Shown piece after piece: positions 10,497 to 21,544 of a stretch of 64,000 nucleotides of DNA. The position numbers and the translations under genes are program-made. Position 1 is the stretch's first letter, and every line of letters starts with the position of its first letter. Source of the stretch: Aporrectodea caliginosa (Eukaryota > Annelida > Clitellata > Crassiclitellata > Lumbricidae); contig JACEVL010001876.1 in NCBI GenBank assembly GCA_020284085.1, positions 1 through 64,000 on the forward strand. Direction: 5' to 3'. A model generated the notes under the pieces. That model did no database searches, was not told the origin of the DNA, and saw only the letters and a list, made by a program, of their open reading frames with translations.

Positions 10497-10969
10497 GTAA
10501 AATATATTGCTTGACAATAGAAAAGGCAGCACAGGAAATTAAATATTAGAAGAGTCTGGCAATGAAGAGTAATAATGGGGGACTCTGTAAAAATGGCTGC
10601 TATAGGTGGCGCCAGGATGGCATGGCGTTTGGCTACTCTAGGTAACATTGTGTGCTCTGTTGTGCGGTAGGTTTATTTCATAGACATCTTACATTTAATA
10701 TATGATGTCTATGGTTTATTTACGCTAAAGTGACTTTACGGAGGTACTGCTTAGACCACATCACATACTGGCGACGCCTATCGCCGCTTAAAGGAACTGC
10801 TCACAGAGTCCCCCATTACCAGCAAATATTATAATATCAGTAAGCATGTGTAGGCCTTCCTGAGGCAAAGTTTATTTGCTGAACTAATATGAGTAATTAA
10901 GTCTAGATTAAATTGAAAACAAATTTATAGAACAATCATAATAAGGGAGATAAGTTTTGAAAGGATAGA

Positions 10970-11015
<46 letters not shown>

Positions 11016-14000
11016 TGTGTTTAGCTGAGGATAATATATATATATACTTTATTTCGCACAAAGCAGAACAGAGAAACTAAGCAAACTAAGCAGACTAGAA
11101 CAGAAATACAAAAATACAAAATAATGATTTTGAGGATCAGCAAAGGAACTAGGCTATAGATTAGAAAACTATTGGTTTTGGATTCAATGTGAGCTTGTTC
11201 ACAATTAAGCCTGCTGAATGACGATGACAAAAACTTATTGAGTGATTGGAAAATTCAAAAGAAAACTGTCAAGTAATATAGCAAAGTAGATCTAGGATAA
11301 TTTTTAAATTGGGGAATGGATTTATGAAGGGTCTGGGAGTGTGTTGGTCAGTACTTCATCATCCCTCAAAGTTTGGGGTGAATGTAAAGCATTTGGAGAC
11401 ATTCTAAATCTGCAACTGCAGTCAAAGAATGATCACAGCATAAACGGGCCTGATGTGTGGCAGCGATCTAAAGTTCTTATCTAATCTACCGTAAAATGAA
11501 CATTTGTAAAGCGCTTCTCACAGCAGAGCTATTCAGAAGCGCTCTCAATAGGTAAGGTAAATGACCATCCTGAAGTATACATGCATCATAAGTTTTTGTT
11601 CTGTATTATTGAGCGAATTTCTTTTTTTTAAAGGAGAAGTATGACAGGACAAGTTTAATTTTAAATGAAGAATGAATTATTACGGGCATTTTGATGATGA
11701 TAGTTAATTCGGTAACCTTTCACAAAGGTTACAATAATCTGGAAGTAAAGTAGATGCACAAAATTAGTGAAGACTGATAGGCAATTTTATGAAGTGATTG
11801 TATTATGGATCCATTGATGTAATTCGAAGAAATATTGTTGCTCTTAGGCATTACTTTGCCATAGTGACTAATTCTGGGGAACAGTTCAACTGCTTTTCAG
11901 TGCTTGCTGCATGGCTTATACAATTGTGTGGAAGAAAGATGGAGCTGCCACAGGAGGTTGGATGATTAAATTTGCTTTTCTTCAAAATTGTCAATTTATC
12001 ATGATTACAGTCTTGTTTACCATCTGAAATGTTTGATTACTAACCTCGGGTTCATTACTGGTCTCGCAAGAGTGTTCTGAAGTTATTAGATTTAAATGTT
12101 TTTCAGGTAACAAAGCAACTGATTGAAAATTGATTTTCTTGGCATATGTCCGTATTCCGTAACCTCTGAGGCTACATTCTGCTGGCCTCTTCAGGCTCTT
12201 CTTAATCAAAGTGATTACCTTAGATTTAAAATAGCATTGTGGCCAGCATAGTGAAGAAGAGCACCAGCCAATAGGAACTCTGGTTCAAGCATTTGAATCT
12301 GTTTTCTGATGTCCGCAACACAGAGCACTAGGCCTACATTTGCCAATTATATCAAATCACCTTCATAACCACTTTGTCATTTTACTGATAGTTCCAATAA
12401 TCACTGCAGTGTAATTTTATGTCAGTTTTCTCAAATTTTATATGGGGTCATTGCATAATTACGTAACGCTCCAGGGTGGGTCGGTGGGGTCCTTGAGAAC
12501 GTTACGAAACGTTACGAAGGTGGGTGGGTGGGTCGACCTGAACGTTACGTAACGCTTTTACCAACAGTTTAGTTATAAATGAATTTTAAATTAACATCGA
12601 ATGACACCTTAGACACGATGTGATCGAAGTTCAAACTTCGTGCCATTGAAATCAACACTAAGTTAGTGTTTAATAAACTGCCGCCGAAAGATCCAATACC
12701 GACAGTTGCCGAAGTAGCCGAAGAAGATCCGGTAGCAGGCACCAGCGGAAGTTCAGATCAACAATGTCTGTTCTCCCATTTGTGTAAACTTGAAATCGCT
12801 GTTCGAATTGTTTGGATCTTTCATAGTTTTACCGCCGGAACAACGTGGTAATTCTCCTTAGATTCCTGACCTCGAACAACCACTTTAAAGCATATTTTAC
12901 TTCGTGGACACGAATTTCAAATATTTCAATATTGATGCCCGACAAAATCTGGGTGATATTTGTATTAATAATTATCGAAGTGCTAAGACGAAAGCAAATA
13001 ATTAGTTCATCTTACTTTTGATTAATTATTGATAAGCAATTTTGTCCATGACACTTTTCAGCAGTGTGTAAAACTTTTAACTCTTAACGTAGCCTAAAAG
13101 TTAAAAAAAATTGCATTTCAAACATGACTGTCGTTTATACAAATAAAACATTATGTAAAGGCCTTTTTTTAGGCCTACTGTCAAATTCACATACCATATA
13201 AAATTCGCTATAAAATATGAATTAAGCCTATGTAGGCTTTCACATAGTAAATCTAAAATTATTTTTCGTAGGCTACCAATAATTACGTAACGCTGGGGAG
13301 GGTGGGTGGATGGGTCTAGGGAAACGTTACGGCGTTACCCCCCCCCCCCCCCCCCCCAAAACGGTCATTTTTGGCGTTACGTAATTATGCAATGACCCCT
13401 ATGAGCTTTGACAGTTATTAAAAATGTTTAAATAGAATGTAAATCAATTTAATCCACATCCTCTTCTGAAATCCTCATCTAACATGATTTCAGAAGGGTA
13501 CATACGGTACCCTTTTCTGAAAGAGGAAGATCTGAATGAAACCATACCTCAGATTCACATTAAAAATTTCTGTAGTAATAATAATTTTACCCCATTCATC
13601 TTCAGAAAACAGAGATTCCAACAAACGTAGCCTGATGCTACACTAACCTTTTTGAGAAAGGTACAGCAGAGTTGTATCTATAAAAGTTTGCTTGTCTTCC
13701 TTTCCTTTCATTTACTGTGCTGTGTTTTTCTGCTGTGATTGGAAGTATGGTATACATTGTGTTATACATTGATTGCATTGTATTGTTCATTAGTTCAAAA
13801 TGTTGAATACATAATGACAGTTTTAATTTTCTCCACAGGCTGATGATCCAAATGCAGTAATTGCCACAATCTTGCATAATTTACGTGCTCTGGTAAGCTA
13901 AATGTGAAATATTTCAGTTAAAATGAAGCTAAACAGTTACAAATTTGAATTATGACATTTTTTGAAGAAAGCTTGATAGGCCTATGTGTATTGCTCCAAT

Positions 14001-17000
14001 ATCTGTGTTTCAGTGCAGGACATTTTTGAAAGTCATATTCTGTGTTATTGATAGTTCTTCAATCATACAGTAATGTTTTAAATGTTTACTCTCTAAAACT
14101 GCACAATAGTCACCTCAGTTGCTCATTCCAAACTTGATTACTGCAACTCCCTTTTGTATAACATTGACACATCTCAGATAAAACGTCTACAGACAATCCA
14201 GAGTGCTTTTGCCCGTCACAACACTCCCAAAATCCACCACATAGTCCTCGTACTTAAATCACTTCATGGGCTTAAAGTCCCAGTGTGCATCCATTACAAA
14301 ATCATATTGCTTAACCTTTAACCTTCAAAGCTCTTAACCTTATATTCCCGAGCTATTCGCTAATCCATCCACCCAGATATACTGTTCTTCGTCACACTTT
14401 ATATCGGCCTGTAGTCTCATCTCTAAGTCTGCAATGGCTACATAATCTACGCTGTACCAGATGTTTGGAATGATCTCCTCGGTTTGACGCCCTCCCCCCG
14501 ACCCCAGATTCTGACCTGGCAATGAAACTGATCAAACAACCTGGCTGTAGCAGACTTGATTTGATAATAAATACTGGTGAATAAACTAGTCTGTCTGACA
14601 AAACTCTTTTGTGGCACTGAGAAATTCTGGAGACTTACATTGTAGTACACTAAAAGCCTATTCTTAAGTAAATAAAGCTTTAACTACATGTGTTGACACG
14701 CTTGGCATTTGTTGGTTAGGGATTGAAGCCTGACTTTCCTCCAAACAAGCTGAAGTCTGGTTCCGGCCAGTTTTGCATCTGGGTTCTGCATCAGTTAGCA
14801 GATGAAGCTCTGAAAGCAAAACATTTCTCCTGGAAACTGTAAGTTTAGTCAAAAGTTGTTCTATTGAGTTTTTTCTCACAGAAACCGTTCATTTCCACTT
14901 GCCCATATGCATGTATATATGTATACCTATATGTATTATGCATGCAAAGATACTTAATATACCACCTTGCAAGTACTTAACAAAGCACTGCGTTCCATAT
15001 GGCCACCAGATTTTACGATTGGATTGATAGAAGATGAGCAGTACCTTAAGCCAACCAGAGGCAGGCATTGGTGTGAAGAGTGGAAACTTCATTTTCGAGG
15101 CTGCAGCATAATTATGTGGGTGGGTGGTCGGGCCTCTTCCCTGCCACCTAATCTTCCTGCTGACAGAGTAAGGTCAATGTGGTTATTTTATGGCAAAAGT
15201 CACTAGTGATAAAGAAATCTTTAGAGAATAATATAATTCTCAATTTTGTAAGTCCATTTCAGTTTACCATTGAGGCCAAGCTGTGTTTAGTCAAGGTTAG
15301 AGTAATTTATGCTCTTTTTGTTGCATTCTGACAGTTGCATCTGAGGTTGATCATGACTATTAGGTGATAAACCTTTCAGTGTGGTGGCTCAGTGCAAATG
15401 TTATTATTTTGGGTTCTCAACGTTAGTGTCCAACTTTCAGTATATATGTATGTGTAGATGTGAATATTTATGTAACACATTGAAACGAACATACCGGTAG
15501 CTTTATACGACAATATTTCATATCAAGACACATTAAAGCAAATTTGTATACATAACAGCTGGCTATAAATGGAGCATTGGGCAGTGGAGAAGCATATGTG
15601 ATGAAACGACCATTTACTTTAAATTGCCTTCATATGTGAATTAATCTCTTCCTTATTTATTAACTTTTATATGCCATTATTGGCTTGATGTTAGAAACCT
15701 GTCCATTGTGTCCACTGTCCAAGCTTGTATTTTTCAAAGCCATGGACTGTCCATCATTTAGAGTGTGTTGTCTATCCTTACATTGTCCATCATTGTCTGA
15801 CTTGGTAATCGACTGGTTCAAACATTCTGCTTGAGAGTATGGGATCGAGTGTCACCCTGAGCAAATCCTTTGTGCACATTTGCTCAATGCTAAGTAACCA
15901 ACGTTCACCAATGGAGAGGAGACCAATAAAAATATTGAAGGCTGATTTCCTACTTTCCTCTGGTTCCAATGGTGGTGCACCACTCCACTGTTTGGGGGTG
16001 ATGCAACAGTCATAGATGAATAATCTTGATGTACTCGGCACCTTGTTCCTCAAGATACTTAGTCAGAATCTGTGTCGCATTGCGAATTTGTGTCATGTTG
16101 CGAGCATCTTTATGTGAAATTTGACGGCAGTTTTCTACAACTTTCTCAACATTGATGTCAGTCAGACAGTCACTATATTAGCACTATCATTTTCATTAAA
16201 CTACTGCTTGTTAACAATGCCAGCACGTAAATTTTTGAGGTTTTGGAGACAAAGTGGCACTGCATGTAAACAGGACTTACTCAAGTCCTGTTAATGGTGC
16301 ACACGTTAACGATGTTTCACTGTATTGTCGGTGTCATGGTTCACCGAGTGTTGATGTGTTTTGTTTCATCTGTGTACTTTTCCTCATGCCTCAGGCCAGA
16401 TTATCCAGCTGAAGAGGACATGCTGGAGGATTTTGAAGAGGAAGAGCCAGATCTTCTTCGTTTAAGTGGAACAGAAAACCTTGATGAGGAACAACTACAG
16501 GTACGTTTTAAATTAATATCTGTAGGGAATCATTTTGGTTAGTTAGTTAATTAGTTATCTAGAGTCCTAGACATTTAATATAATGCCTTTTGAGTACCTT
16601 AGAAAAGCATTGCCTATGCATTTATTTTTAATATTCTGTTTAGTTCAGCTGTTGTAGTAAACAAATATAAATTTTTGGTGTTTTATATGGTTATGTCATC
16701 AGGTTATCCCTATTTCCATAAAAATGGCTCTTTGGATAGACAAGCTGGCCTTGTCGTGGCCTTGAAGAATGAGTTGGGCAAAACCTGCCATTAGCTAGGT
16801 TGAATATGTTCTGTGAGGTCTTCTGTTACCAGTAACTATGATATTCTATAATTAGGCAAGCAACTTCAAATGTAAATTTCAAATCATTTAATGCTTTTAA
16901 AATGTTGATTCCTTGCACAAGAAATGAGCTATTACATTACCTTGTTAGAATTTGTGATTTTAAAGTAAGAAGTAGATTTCTCTTAGGTTTAACACTTTAA

Positions 17001-20000
17001 CAACTAGCTGCATTGGTTTCCCAGTCACTTTGAGTACACTCTTGTCGTTAAAGTGTTAAAAAGTAAAGGAGTTGATGGCAGAAAGGGCATGTGGACAGAG
17101 AAACACAAGAACCGAAGGATAAAACCACAGGAATACCAGTTGGCTTGCAGGCTGTTTAACTAATATCAGTAGGCATTGATTTAACTAGAGACCTTTGTAC
17201 AGTAACCACATACGGTTACTTGTAACTATAGTCACCAAACTTGCAGTTTTGTATGACCTTTACACTTGATCCCATCCTAAACAAAAAAAGAATTGGAACG
17301 CTGGCTTCAGGCACCATGTTAATCATTAAATTTCTAGCTAAATATTGGATGAAAATAATTAAACGAAATGTTCCTGCCAAAAATGAACCGGAATGCCATT
17401 CTGTTGTGTTTCGGTCCCAACCGATCCCTGCTTTTTTTATAAAAAATCCTAACAGCAAAAGGTAAAAGAATGGATTAGGATTTTACCCATATTTATTGAC
17501 TGGGATTGTTGTGACAGTCTTTGTAGCCCTGTAGGGTATAGAGAAAACTTGTCAAATTTGAAAGAAATCCTTCATGGGCTTCTGAAGCAGAATTCTACAT
17601 TCTTTTCTGAAGCTTGGAGATTTTTGGTTCATGTGAATGGTTGTCAGTTCTTAATAGTGGTTGCTCTTGACTACTGTGGCTTGGTCTTAAACTGTGAACA
17701 TTTGGCATTTGTTCATTAATTTAAATTGTGAAAAAAATTACGTATAGTGAAAAAAAATTATTTTGGCGAAAGAAATAAGAAAAATAGTATTTTTTATGAC
17801 AGGAAGCTGAAGATTATGACGATGATGAGCATGTTCTTGGCTTGGATGAAATCAAAGGCTTCAGTTCTCTGGTGAAAGCAGATGTCGATGAGAAGAAGGT
17901 GGAGGAGATCATGGAGTCAACAACTGATGTGGCAGAATGGAAGCTGGAAGTAGAGAGGGTTCTTCCTCAGCTGAAAATTGCTGCAAGATCAGACAATAAG
18001 GTGACACTTTATCAATATTTCTTATTCGAAACATATTTCTGCTAAATGTTTTTTTATTGCTATGAGCTTTTCCGTGTTAAACAGGAACAGATTGAGCTGT
18101 AAAAAGTTACTGGGGAAAACTAGAATTCAGAGGCCCATCCCACCCCATCCCGGCTTCAGTGGCTCAGAATAGGCCAGCGTGTCAAATTCAAACTTTGCAT
18201 CCTGGTTTATAAATGTCTTAACAACTGCACACCATGCTACATCGCAGACAACATCAGGCCGCTATCTGAGGATCCTAATAGGTTGCAGCTGTGATCATCA
18301 AGTTTCACTTATGTATTCTTTTCAGTAACTAAAACCGGTGATTGGGCCTTTCGGGTCACTGATCCATGTGACTGGAACAGTTTTTGTGCAACTATTCAAG
18401 AAACCAATAGCCTTATGTTGTTAAAAGATAGTTAAAAATGTACTAAAAATTGCTACATAACTTGTAGCAGTTGAGCTGTCTGCATAAAATAGAACTGCAT
18501 GATTTATTAATGGGACACATAGGAAATAATAAATTTATAAAAATGGCTACATGTACTATGTTCTAGTCACACTTTATATTATCAAACTTATGAAACTTTA
18601 AGTTATCTTTTCCAACATAAATTGTTATTGAGCAAAAAAGCGATTCTTTGACGTCTGTTTCTTTAGGACTGGCGAGTCCATCTGGAGCATATGAACCAGT
18701 ATCACAACAACATAGAGGCAGTCGCAAAGGACATCAAGATAATGTTAAGTCGACTGAACGATGAAATAGTGACGTCTATGGAGAAGATTGGAAGCAGAGA
18801 GAAGTACATCAATCAGCAACTCAAAAATTCTCTAACTCTGCTGGCACAAACACGAAATGCTTCAGCAGAAATCAAGGAGATCTATCGGCAGGCTAGCAGT
18901 GGTGTAGCTGAAAAGACACGTCAGCTGGCAGAGGTAGGCCAAGTTAAATAGCTATAACAACTTTAATAGTACATTTTTATAATAAGAAATTAAGGTCATG
19001 AAAACTGTGGGAAATGAAAGCACACGAGTCATAGAAAAAGGTTGATCACATATCTTGACAGAAGTGGTCATCAAAGTGCTGAGGACTAAAACAAATAAAT
19101 TACCTGGTATGTGTAAATGTTTTAAAGCTTGAAAGAGCAGAGTATTCTTAAAAGTCCTGGTGACTAAAAAGGTCTTGTAGAACCCATCAAATTTAGGTAT
19201 GGCCTTGCCTGTTTAGTTACCCTTTGTAAACTGGATCTGTAAATCTTACACCGAATACTCTTGATTTTCCATGTGCCACCAATCAGCAATAATTCAGTTT
19301 TGCTAAGCAAGACATCTTGTGCAGTTGTTTTTCCTTTCTTTTGCTCTATTGCAATAAACCTGTTGTTTGCTAGGAATTTATATGAAAGTTCTGAAATTGC
19401 CGTTTCTGAAGTTGCTTATATGTGCTTGTGTGGCATGCACAGGGTGAAGAACTTAAGGCTCTATTTCCTGTCCTCTTTGCTTAATGTTGCTGATTCATGT
19501 ACTTCTGTCTGTTTCCAAGGCTTTAAGTGAATGCATCTTTTGAATGTTTCAGCTTAGTGATGAGCTTGAACATGTTAAACAAGAAATGGAAGAACGTGGA
19601 ACCAGAATGACTGATGGCAGTAAGTCACAATGTTTCAAGTGTAATTTGTTTAATTTAGGGGACTTTATCCAGAAATGACGGTTTAGCATAACATTGTAGA
19701 AGTTAACTTAGGACTTCCTTTCTGTTAAAGCACTCTATGAAATCGCTCTATGCTGGCCTTCCTGATGGCCAACTTTAGTTAAATACATGACGTTCTCCAC
19801 TGGCTCCCTGCTGAGCAGTGGATTGTGTATAGGATAGCTGCCATAGTTTGGTGCTGCTTACTAGGCCTCACTCATGCTTACCTTCGCTAGCTCTGTTGCC
19901 CTGTCCTCAATGCCAGGGCTTGATCCCTCTGCTTGTCTGATGCCCCTGTTCCTTATGCCCATACCTCATTACTAGGCAGAATCGCACTTTCTTGGTGGTG

Positions 20001-20725
20001 GGCCTCTCAACCTGGAATTGCCTCCCTCTGGAGCTTTGCCTCTTTCCCAGGACCCTTTCTCCTACGTTCTTCTTTCGCCTTAAGACTGTTCTTTTTAGCC
20101 GTGCTGGAGTTGGGAGCACCTCTGAGTAGTCTTCTTGTAGAGGCGCTATATAAATGTTCAATATGAGTGAATGAATATAGAAAATAAGCTCATTATTACA
20201 TAACATCATTATAAGGCAGTGGGCAGTGCTTCATATGACTCCCAAAGACATTGTTATAACTAATTCTGATGTACAAACTTGGCTTATTTGCAGTCAAAAC
20301 ATAAATATAGGTTCATTTTCTTGATTTAAAAAAAACTGTTTTGACTTTAAATCTTAATTATCAGCATTTGGAATGAGGTGTGGCTAACCAGATTTAATGA
20401 GTCTCATGCAGCATGAAAACCTTTCAGAGGTGCCCCACAAATTTCCTGTTACAACTACTAGACCCTCTTAACTTTGATATAGTGTTTATTCTGGCTGTCA
20501 GAAGTAATTCCTCTTTATACATCCCAACTGTGTACTGAAAGTTTCTACTGGCTATCCACTTTTTGCAGAGTCTGTGAATTGTGTATCTTAGTTCTTTACA
20601 TGCAGGCACTGAAAACATTCTTGTCACTTTGATCATTTGATTTACTATTTCACTTTGTTAAGGTCACAGCTTTTGTGAGGCAAAGACTTCAGGCACTATA
20701 AATATTCATGTAATGCATGCACATT

Positions 20726-20780
<55 letters not shown>

Positions 20781-21345
20781 ACTATATATAGTATATATAT
20801 ACTAATGCTGCAGAGTTGTGACTGATTTGACCAAGATGAATTGAAGATGTAAAAGACTTGCAAGACTTGAATAGAAGCACTAGTCAAGTGTACAAGAATA
20901 GGTGGCCCAGAGAGAGAAACAGGGTCAGATTGAGACATAGACAGATATATATATATATTATATATAGACAGAGAGACAGACAGAGAGACAGACAGACAGA
21001 GACAGAAAGACAGAGACAGACAAGCCAAGCATCTTTCCAATGAAGTGGTGGCAACTGGTGAATTAAATGGCTTGATTCTACATTCTAGGACTGGAGAAAT
21101 GAATTATGGTCAGTGGCAGTGCGCCTAACCGGAAAGACTGTCCACTTCACGAGAGTTGCTTGTTTGTGTGATCTGTTTATGCAGGCCAACTCGTGAAGAT
21201 TCGGCAGGCTATAGCAAGAGCTCAAGAGGAGAATAACCAGATGGATATACGCATCGGTGTGCTTCAGCATATTCTTCTTCGTTATACTCTTAAAACCCAT
21301 AAACGCTTCGATGCAGACAATGGCGATAAATTTCTTGTGTACTGA
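10291..21345 (+). CDS. IFT57: Intraflagellar transport protein 57 (IFT57/Hippi)
   Basis: IFT57 is a subunit of the IFT-B complex that moves cargo along cilia toward the tip. In the IFT-B2 subcomplex it pairs with IFT20 and neighbours IFT38, IFT54, IFT80 and IFT172. Exons: 10291-10496, 11848-11956, 13839-13892, 14720-14838, 16395-16500, 17803-18000, 18667-18933, 19553-19619, 21185-21345. They sum to 1,287 bp, 428 aa plus TGA, against 429 aa in human. Residues ~25-165 form the calponin-homology-like N-terminus (EELVEKLKLLKYD, FPPNKLKSG, FSWK). An acidic linker follows (~165-220), then the conserved ESTTDVAEWKLEVERVLPQL block. The coiled-coil half (~265-400) carries SREKYINQQL and QMDIRIGVLQ. 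The start is the first ATG after an in-frame TGA at 10267. All introns are GT-AG with matching phases and no frame breaks. Confidence 0.97.
10573..10818. mobile_element. MITE-like inverted-repeat element in IFT57 intron 1
   Basis: Begins TAATGGGGGACTCTGT and ends ACAGAGTCCCCCATTA, an inverted repeat of 16 bp with one or no mismatch. The next bases inward (GGTGGCGCCAG against CTGGCGACGCC) are also complementary in part. A second nested hairpin pairs TAGACATCTTA with TATGATGTCTA near 10681-10712. Target duplication was not resolved, so the class is unknown. Confidence 0.7.
10973..11044. repeat. GA microsatellite followed by TA repeat
   Basis: About 40 bp of uninterrupted GA units end near 11013. 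A short GT run and a TATATATATA tract follow. Intronic, in IFT57 intron 1. Confidence 0.9.
11848..11956 (+). CDS. IFT57: IFT57 exon 2
   Basis: Encodes HYFAIVTNSGEQFNCFSVLA, then AWLIQLCGRKMELPQE. This matches the HYFALPTNPGEQF...LAAWLI block of vertebrate IFT57. Acceptor CTCTTAG, donor GTTGGA (a weak consensus). It leaves in phase 0. Confidence 0.94.
12444..13399. mobile_element. DNA transposon remnant with GGGGTCATTGC termini (956 bp) in IFT57 intron 2
   Basis: Left end GGGGTCATTGCATAATTACG, right end CGTAATTATGCAATGACCCC, extending to a 26-bp perfect inverted repeat (GCGTTACG on the inner side). Further ACGTTACG motifs and GGGTGGGTGG tracts follow inside both ends. TAT flanks both sides, a possible 3-bp target duplication. 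The interior has a 61-codon open frame at 12666 with no recognised domain and an A+T-rich centre. The superfamily is not assigned. Confidence 0.82.
13338..13357. repeat. Homopolymer run of 20 C
   Basis: A 20-base poly-C tract lies near the right end of the GGGGTCATTGC element. Its length is likely to vary between individuals and between sequencing reads. Confidence 0.9.
13839..13892 (+). CDS. IFT57: IFT57 exon 3 (54 bp)
   Basis: A short exon of 18 codons, ADDPNAVIATILHNLRAL, matching the YDDPNATISNILSELRSF segment of human IFT57. Acceptor TCCACAG, donor GTAAGC, phase 0 on both sides, so skipping it would keep the frame. Confidence 0.95.
14095..14540 (+). pseudogene. CR1/L2-type LINE reverse transcriptase fragment in IFT57 intron 3
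   Basis: The plus-strand translation contains LDYCNSLLYNIDTSQIKRLQ, then a TIQSAFAR segment, and later LKSLHGLKVPVCIHYKIILL. These match the C-terminal reverse transcriptase motifs LDYCNSLLxGLP...RLQxVQNAAAR...LxxLHWLPVxxRIxYKIxxL. Stops and a frame change break the copy. It ends near a DVWNDL relic of the WNxLP motif. Confidence 0.85.
14720..14838 (+). CDS. IFT57: IFT57 exon 4
   Basis: Encodes GLKPDFPPNKLKSGSGQFCI and continues to EALKAKHFSWK, the FPPSKLKSG...EEALKYIGFTWK block of the family. Acceptor TTGGTTAG, donor GTAAGT, ends in phase 2. Confidence 0.95.
15786..15880 (+). repeat. Possible decayed tRNA-type SINE head
   Basis: TGGTAATCGACTGG followed about 25 bp later by TATGGGATCGAGTG resembles degenerate A and B boxes of tRNA-derived SINEs. 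The match is partial and no body or tail was found. It lies in IFT57 intron 4. Confidence 0.25.
16395..16500 (+). CDS. IFT57: IFT57 exon 5
   Basis: Encodes PDYPAEEDMLEDFEEEEPDL, then LRLSGTENLDEEQLQ, the start of the acidic linker. The acceptor choice (CCTCAG before GCCAGA) is set by the split Leu codon from exon 4. Ends in phase 0 before GTACGT. Confidence 0.92.
16989..17059 (+). mobile_element. TTAA-flanked palindromic mini-element, copy 2
   Basis: TTAACACTTTAACAAC on the left and GTCGTTAAAGTGTTAA on the right pair with each other. The core GCTGCATTGGTTTCCCAGTC is shared with the other copies. Compared with copy 1, CCCTTT/AAAGGG has become CACTTT/AAAGTG, a matched change on both arms. It lies in IFT57 intron 5. 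Confidence 0.75.
17268..17432 (+). repeat. Dispersed repeat R1, copy 1
   Basis: Shares GGCTTCAGGCACCATGTTAA and AAATGTTCCTGCCAAAAA with 38395-38548, in the same order. The copy here has a short extra stretch (CATTAAATTT) before CTAGCTAAATA. A palindromic or coding feature was not seen. It lies in IFT57 intron 5. Confidence 0.75.
17803..18000 (+). CDS. IFT57: IFT57 exon 6
   Basis: 66 codons: acidic EAEDYDDDEHVLGLDEIKGF, then EIMESTTDVAEWKLEVERVL and PQLKIAARSDNK. The ESTTDAAEWxLEVERVLPQLK block is almost invariant in IFT57 proteins. Phase 0 on both sides. Confidence 0.97.
18130..18400 (+). pseudogene. LINE reverse transcriptase fragment in IFT57 intron 6
   Basis: The frame reads LRIGQRVKFKLCILVYKCLN, then NCTPCYIADNIRPLS, and later a FRVTDPCDWNSF relic. 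This matches the WLPVxxRVxFKLCxLVYKCLNGxxPxYLxxxxxP region and the WNxLP end of CR1/L2-type LINEs. A stop codon interrupts it. Confidence 0.82.
18667..18933 (+). CDS. IFT57: IFT57 exon 7
   Basis: 89 codons of predicted coiled coil. It starts DWRVHLEHMNQYHNNIEAVA and includes EKIGSREKYINQQLK and GVAEKTRQLAE. It corresponds to the DWRIHVDQMHQH...SSREKYINNQLE...GGVTERTRLL region of human IFT57. Phase 0 on both sides. Confidence 0.97.
19553..19619 (+). CDS. IFT57: IFT57 exon 8
   Basis: Encodes LSDELEHVKQEMEERGTRMT plus DG, matching EELEKVKQEMEEKGSSMTDG. Acceptor TGTTTCAG, donor GTAAGT, ends in phase 1. Confidence 0.96.
19790..20170 (+). pseudogene. LINE reverse transcriptase 3' fragment in IFT57 intron 8
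   Basis: The plus-strand frame around 19985 gives FLVVGLSTWNCLPLELCLFP and then FFFRLKTVLFS. This is the WNxLPLELR...FRLKTxLF end of CR1/L2-type LINEs. The AGAGGCGCTATATAAATG tail follows at 20139-20156, typical of the 3' UTR of such elements. Confidence 0.85.
20730..20776. repeat. AT dinucleotide microsatellite
   Basis: An uninterrupted AT run of about 46 bp is followed by ACTATATATAGTATATATAT. It lies in IFT57 intron 8. Confidence 0.92.
20965..21022. repeat. GACA microsatellite
   Basis: Imperfect GACAGA/GACA tandem units lie about 160 bp before the last IFT57 exon. A TATATATA run lies directly upstream. Confidence 0.85.
21185..21345 (+). CDS. IFT57: IFT57 exon 9 and stop
   Basis: Encodes SQLVKIRQAIARAQEENNQM, then DIRIGVLQHILLRYTLKT and a short divergent C-terminus ending FLVY before TGA. 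Human IFT57 has PLVKIKQSLTKLKQETVEMDIRIGIVEHTLLQ here. The final ~15 residues do not match vertebrate tails. Confidence 0.95.
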
Positions 21346-21538
21346 GAGTTTGACCCTTTCTCATTATGAGCTCCTTTGGTCTGTTTTATCAGTAAAAACC
21401 CAACATGAATGACCCTGTAAAGCTCGAGATTTACACCACTGCACGTCAAGTGAACTATACTGATCTTGACTTTAAGCGTTATCTGTTTACTCTAAGATAA
21501 TCAACTGTTGTTATTACATGATTTTTATAATTTTCTGC

Positions 21539-21544
21539 AATAAA
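21539..21544 (+). terminator. IFT57: IFT57 poly(A) signal
   Basis: AATAAA lies 194 bp after the stop codon, which gives a short 3' UTR. A second AATAAA occurs at 21786-21791 and could serve a longer form. Confidence 0.75.

Noticed and set aside
12666..12851. 61-codon frame inside the GGGGTCATTGC element as a transposase
   Set aside because: Too short and without any recognisable catalytic or DNA-binding motif. Left as element interior.
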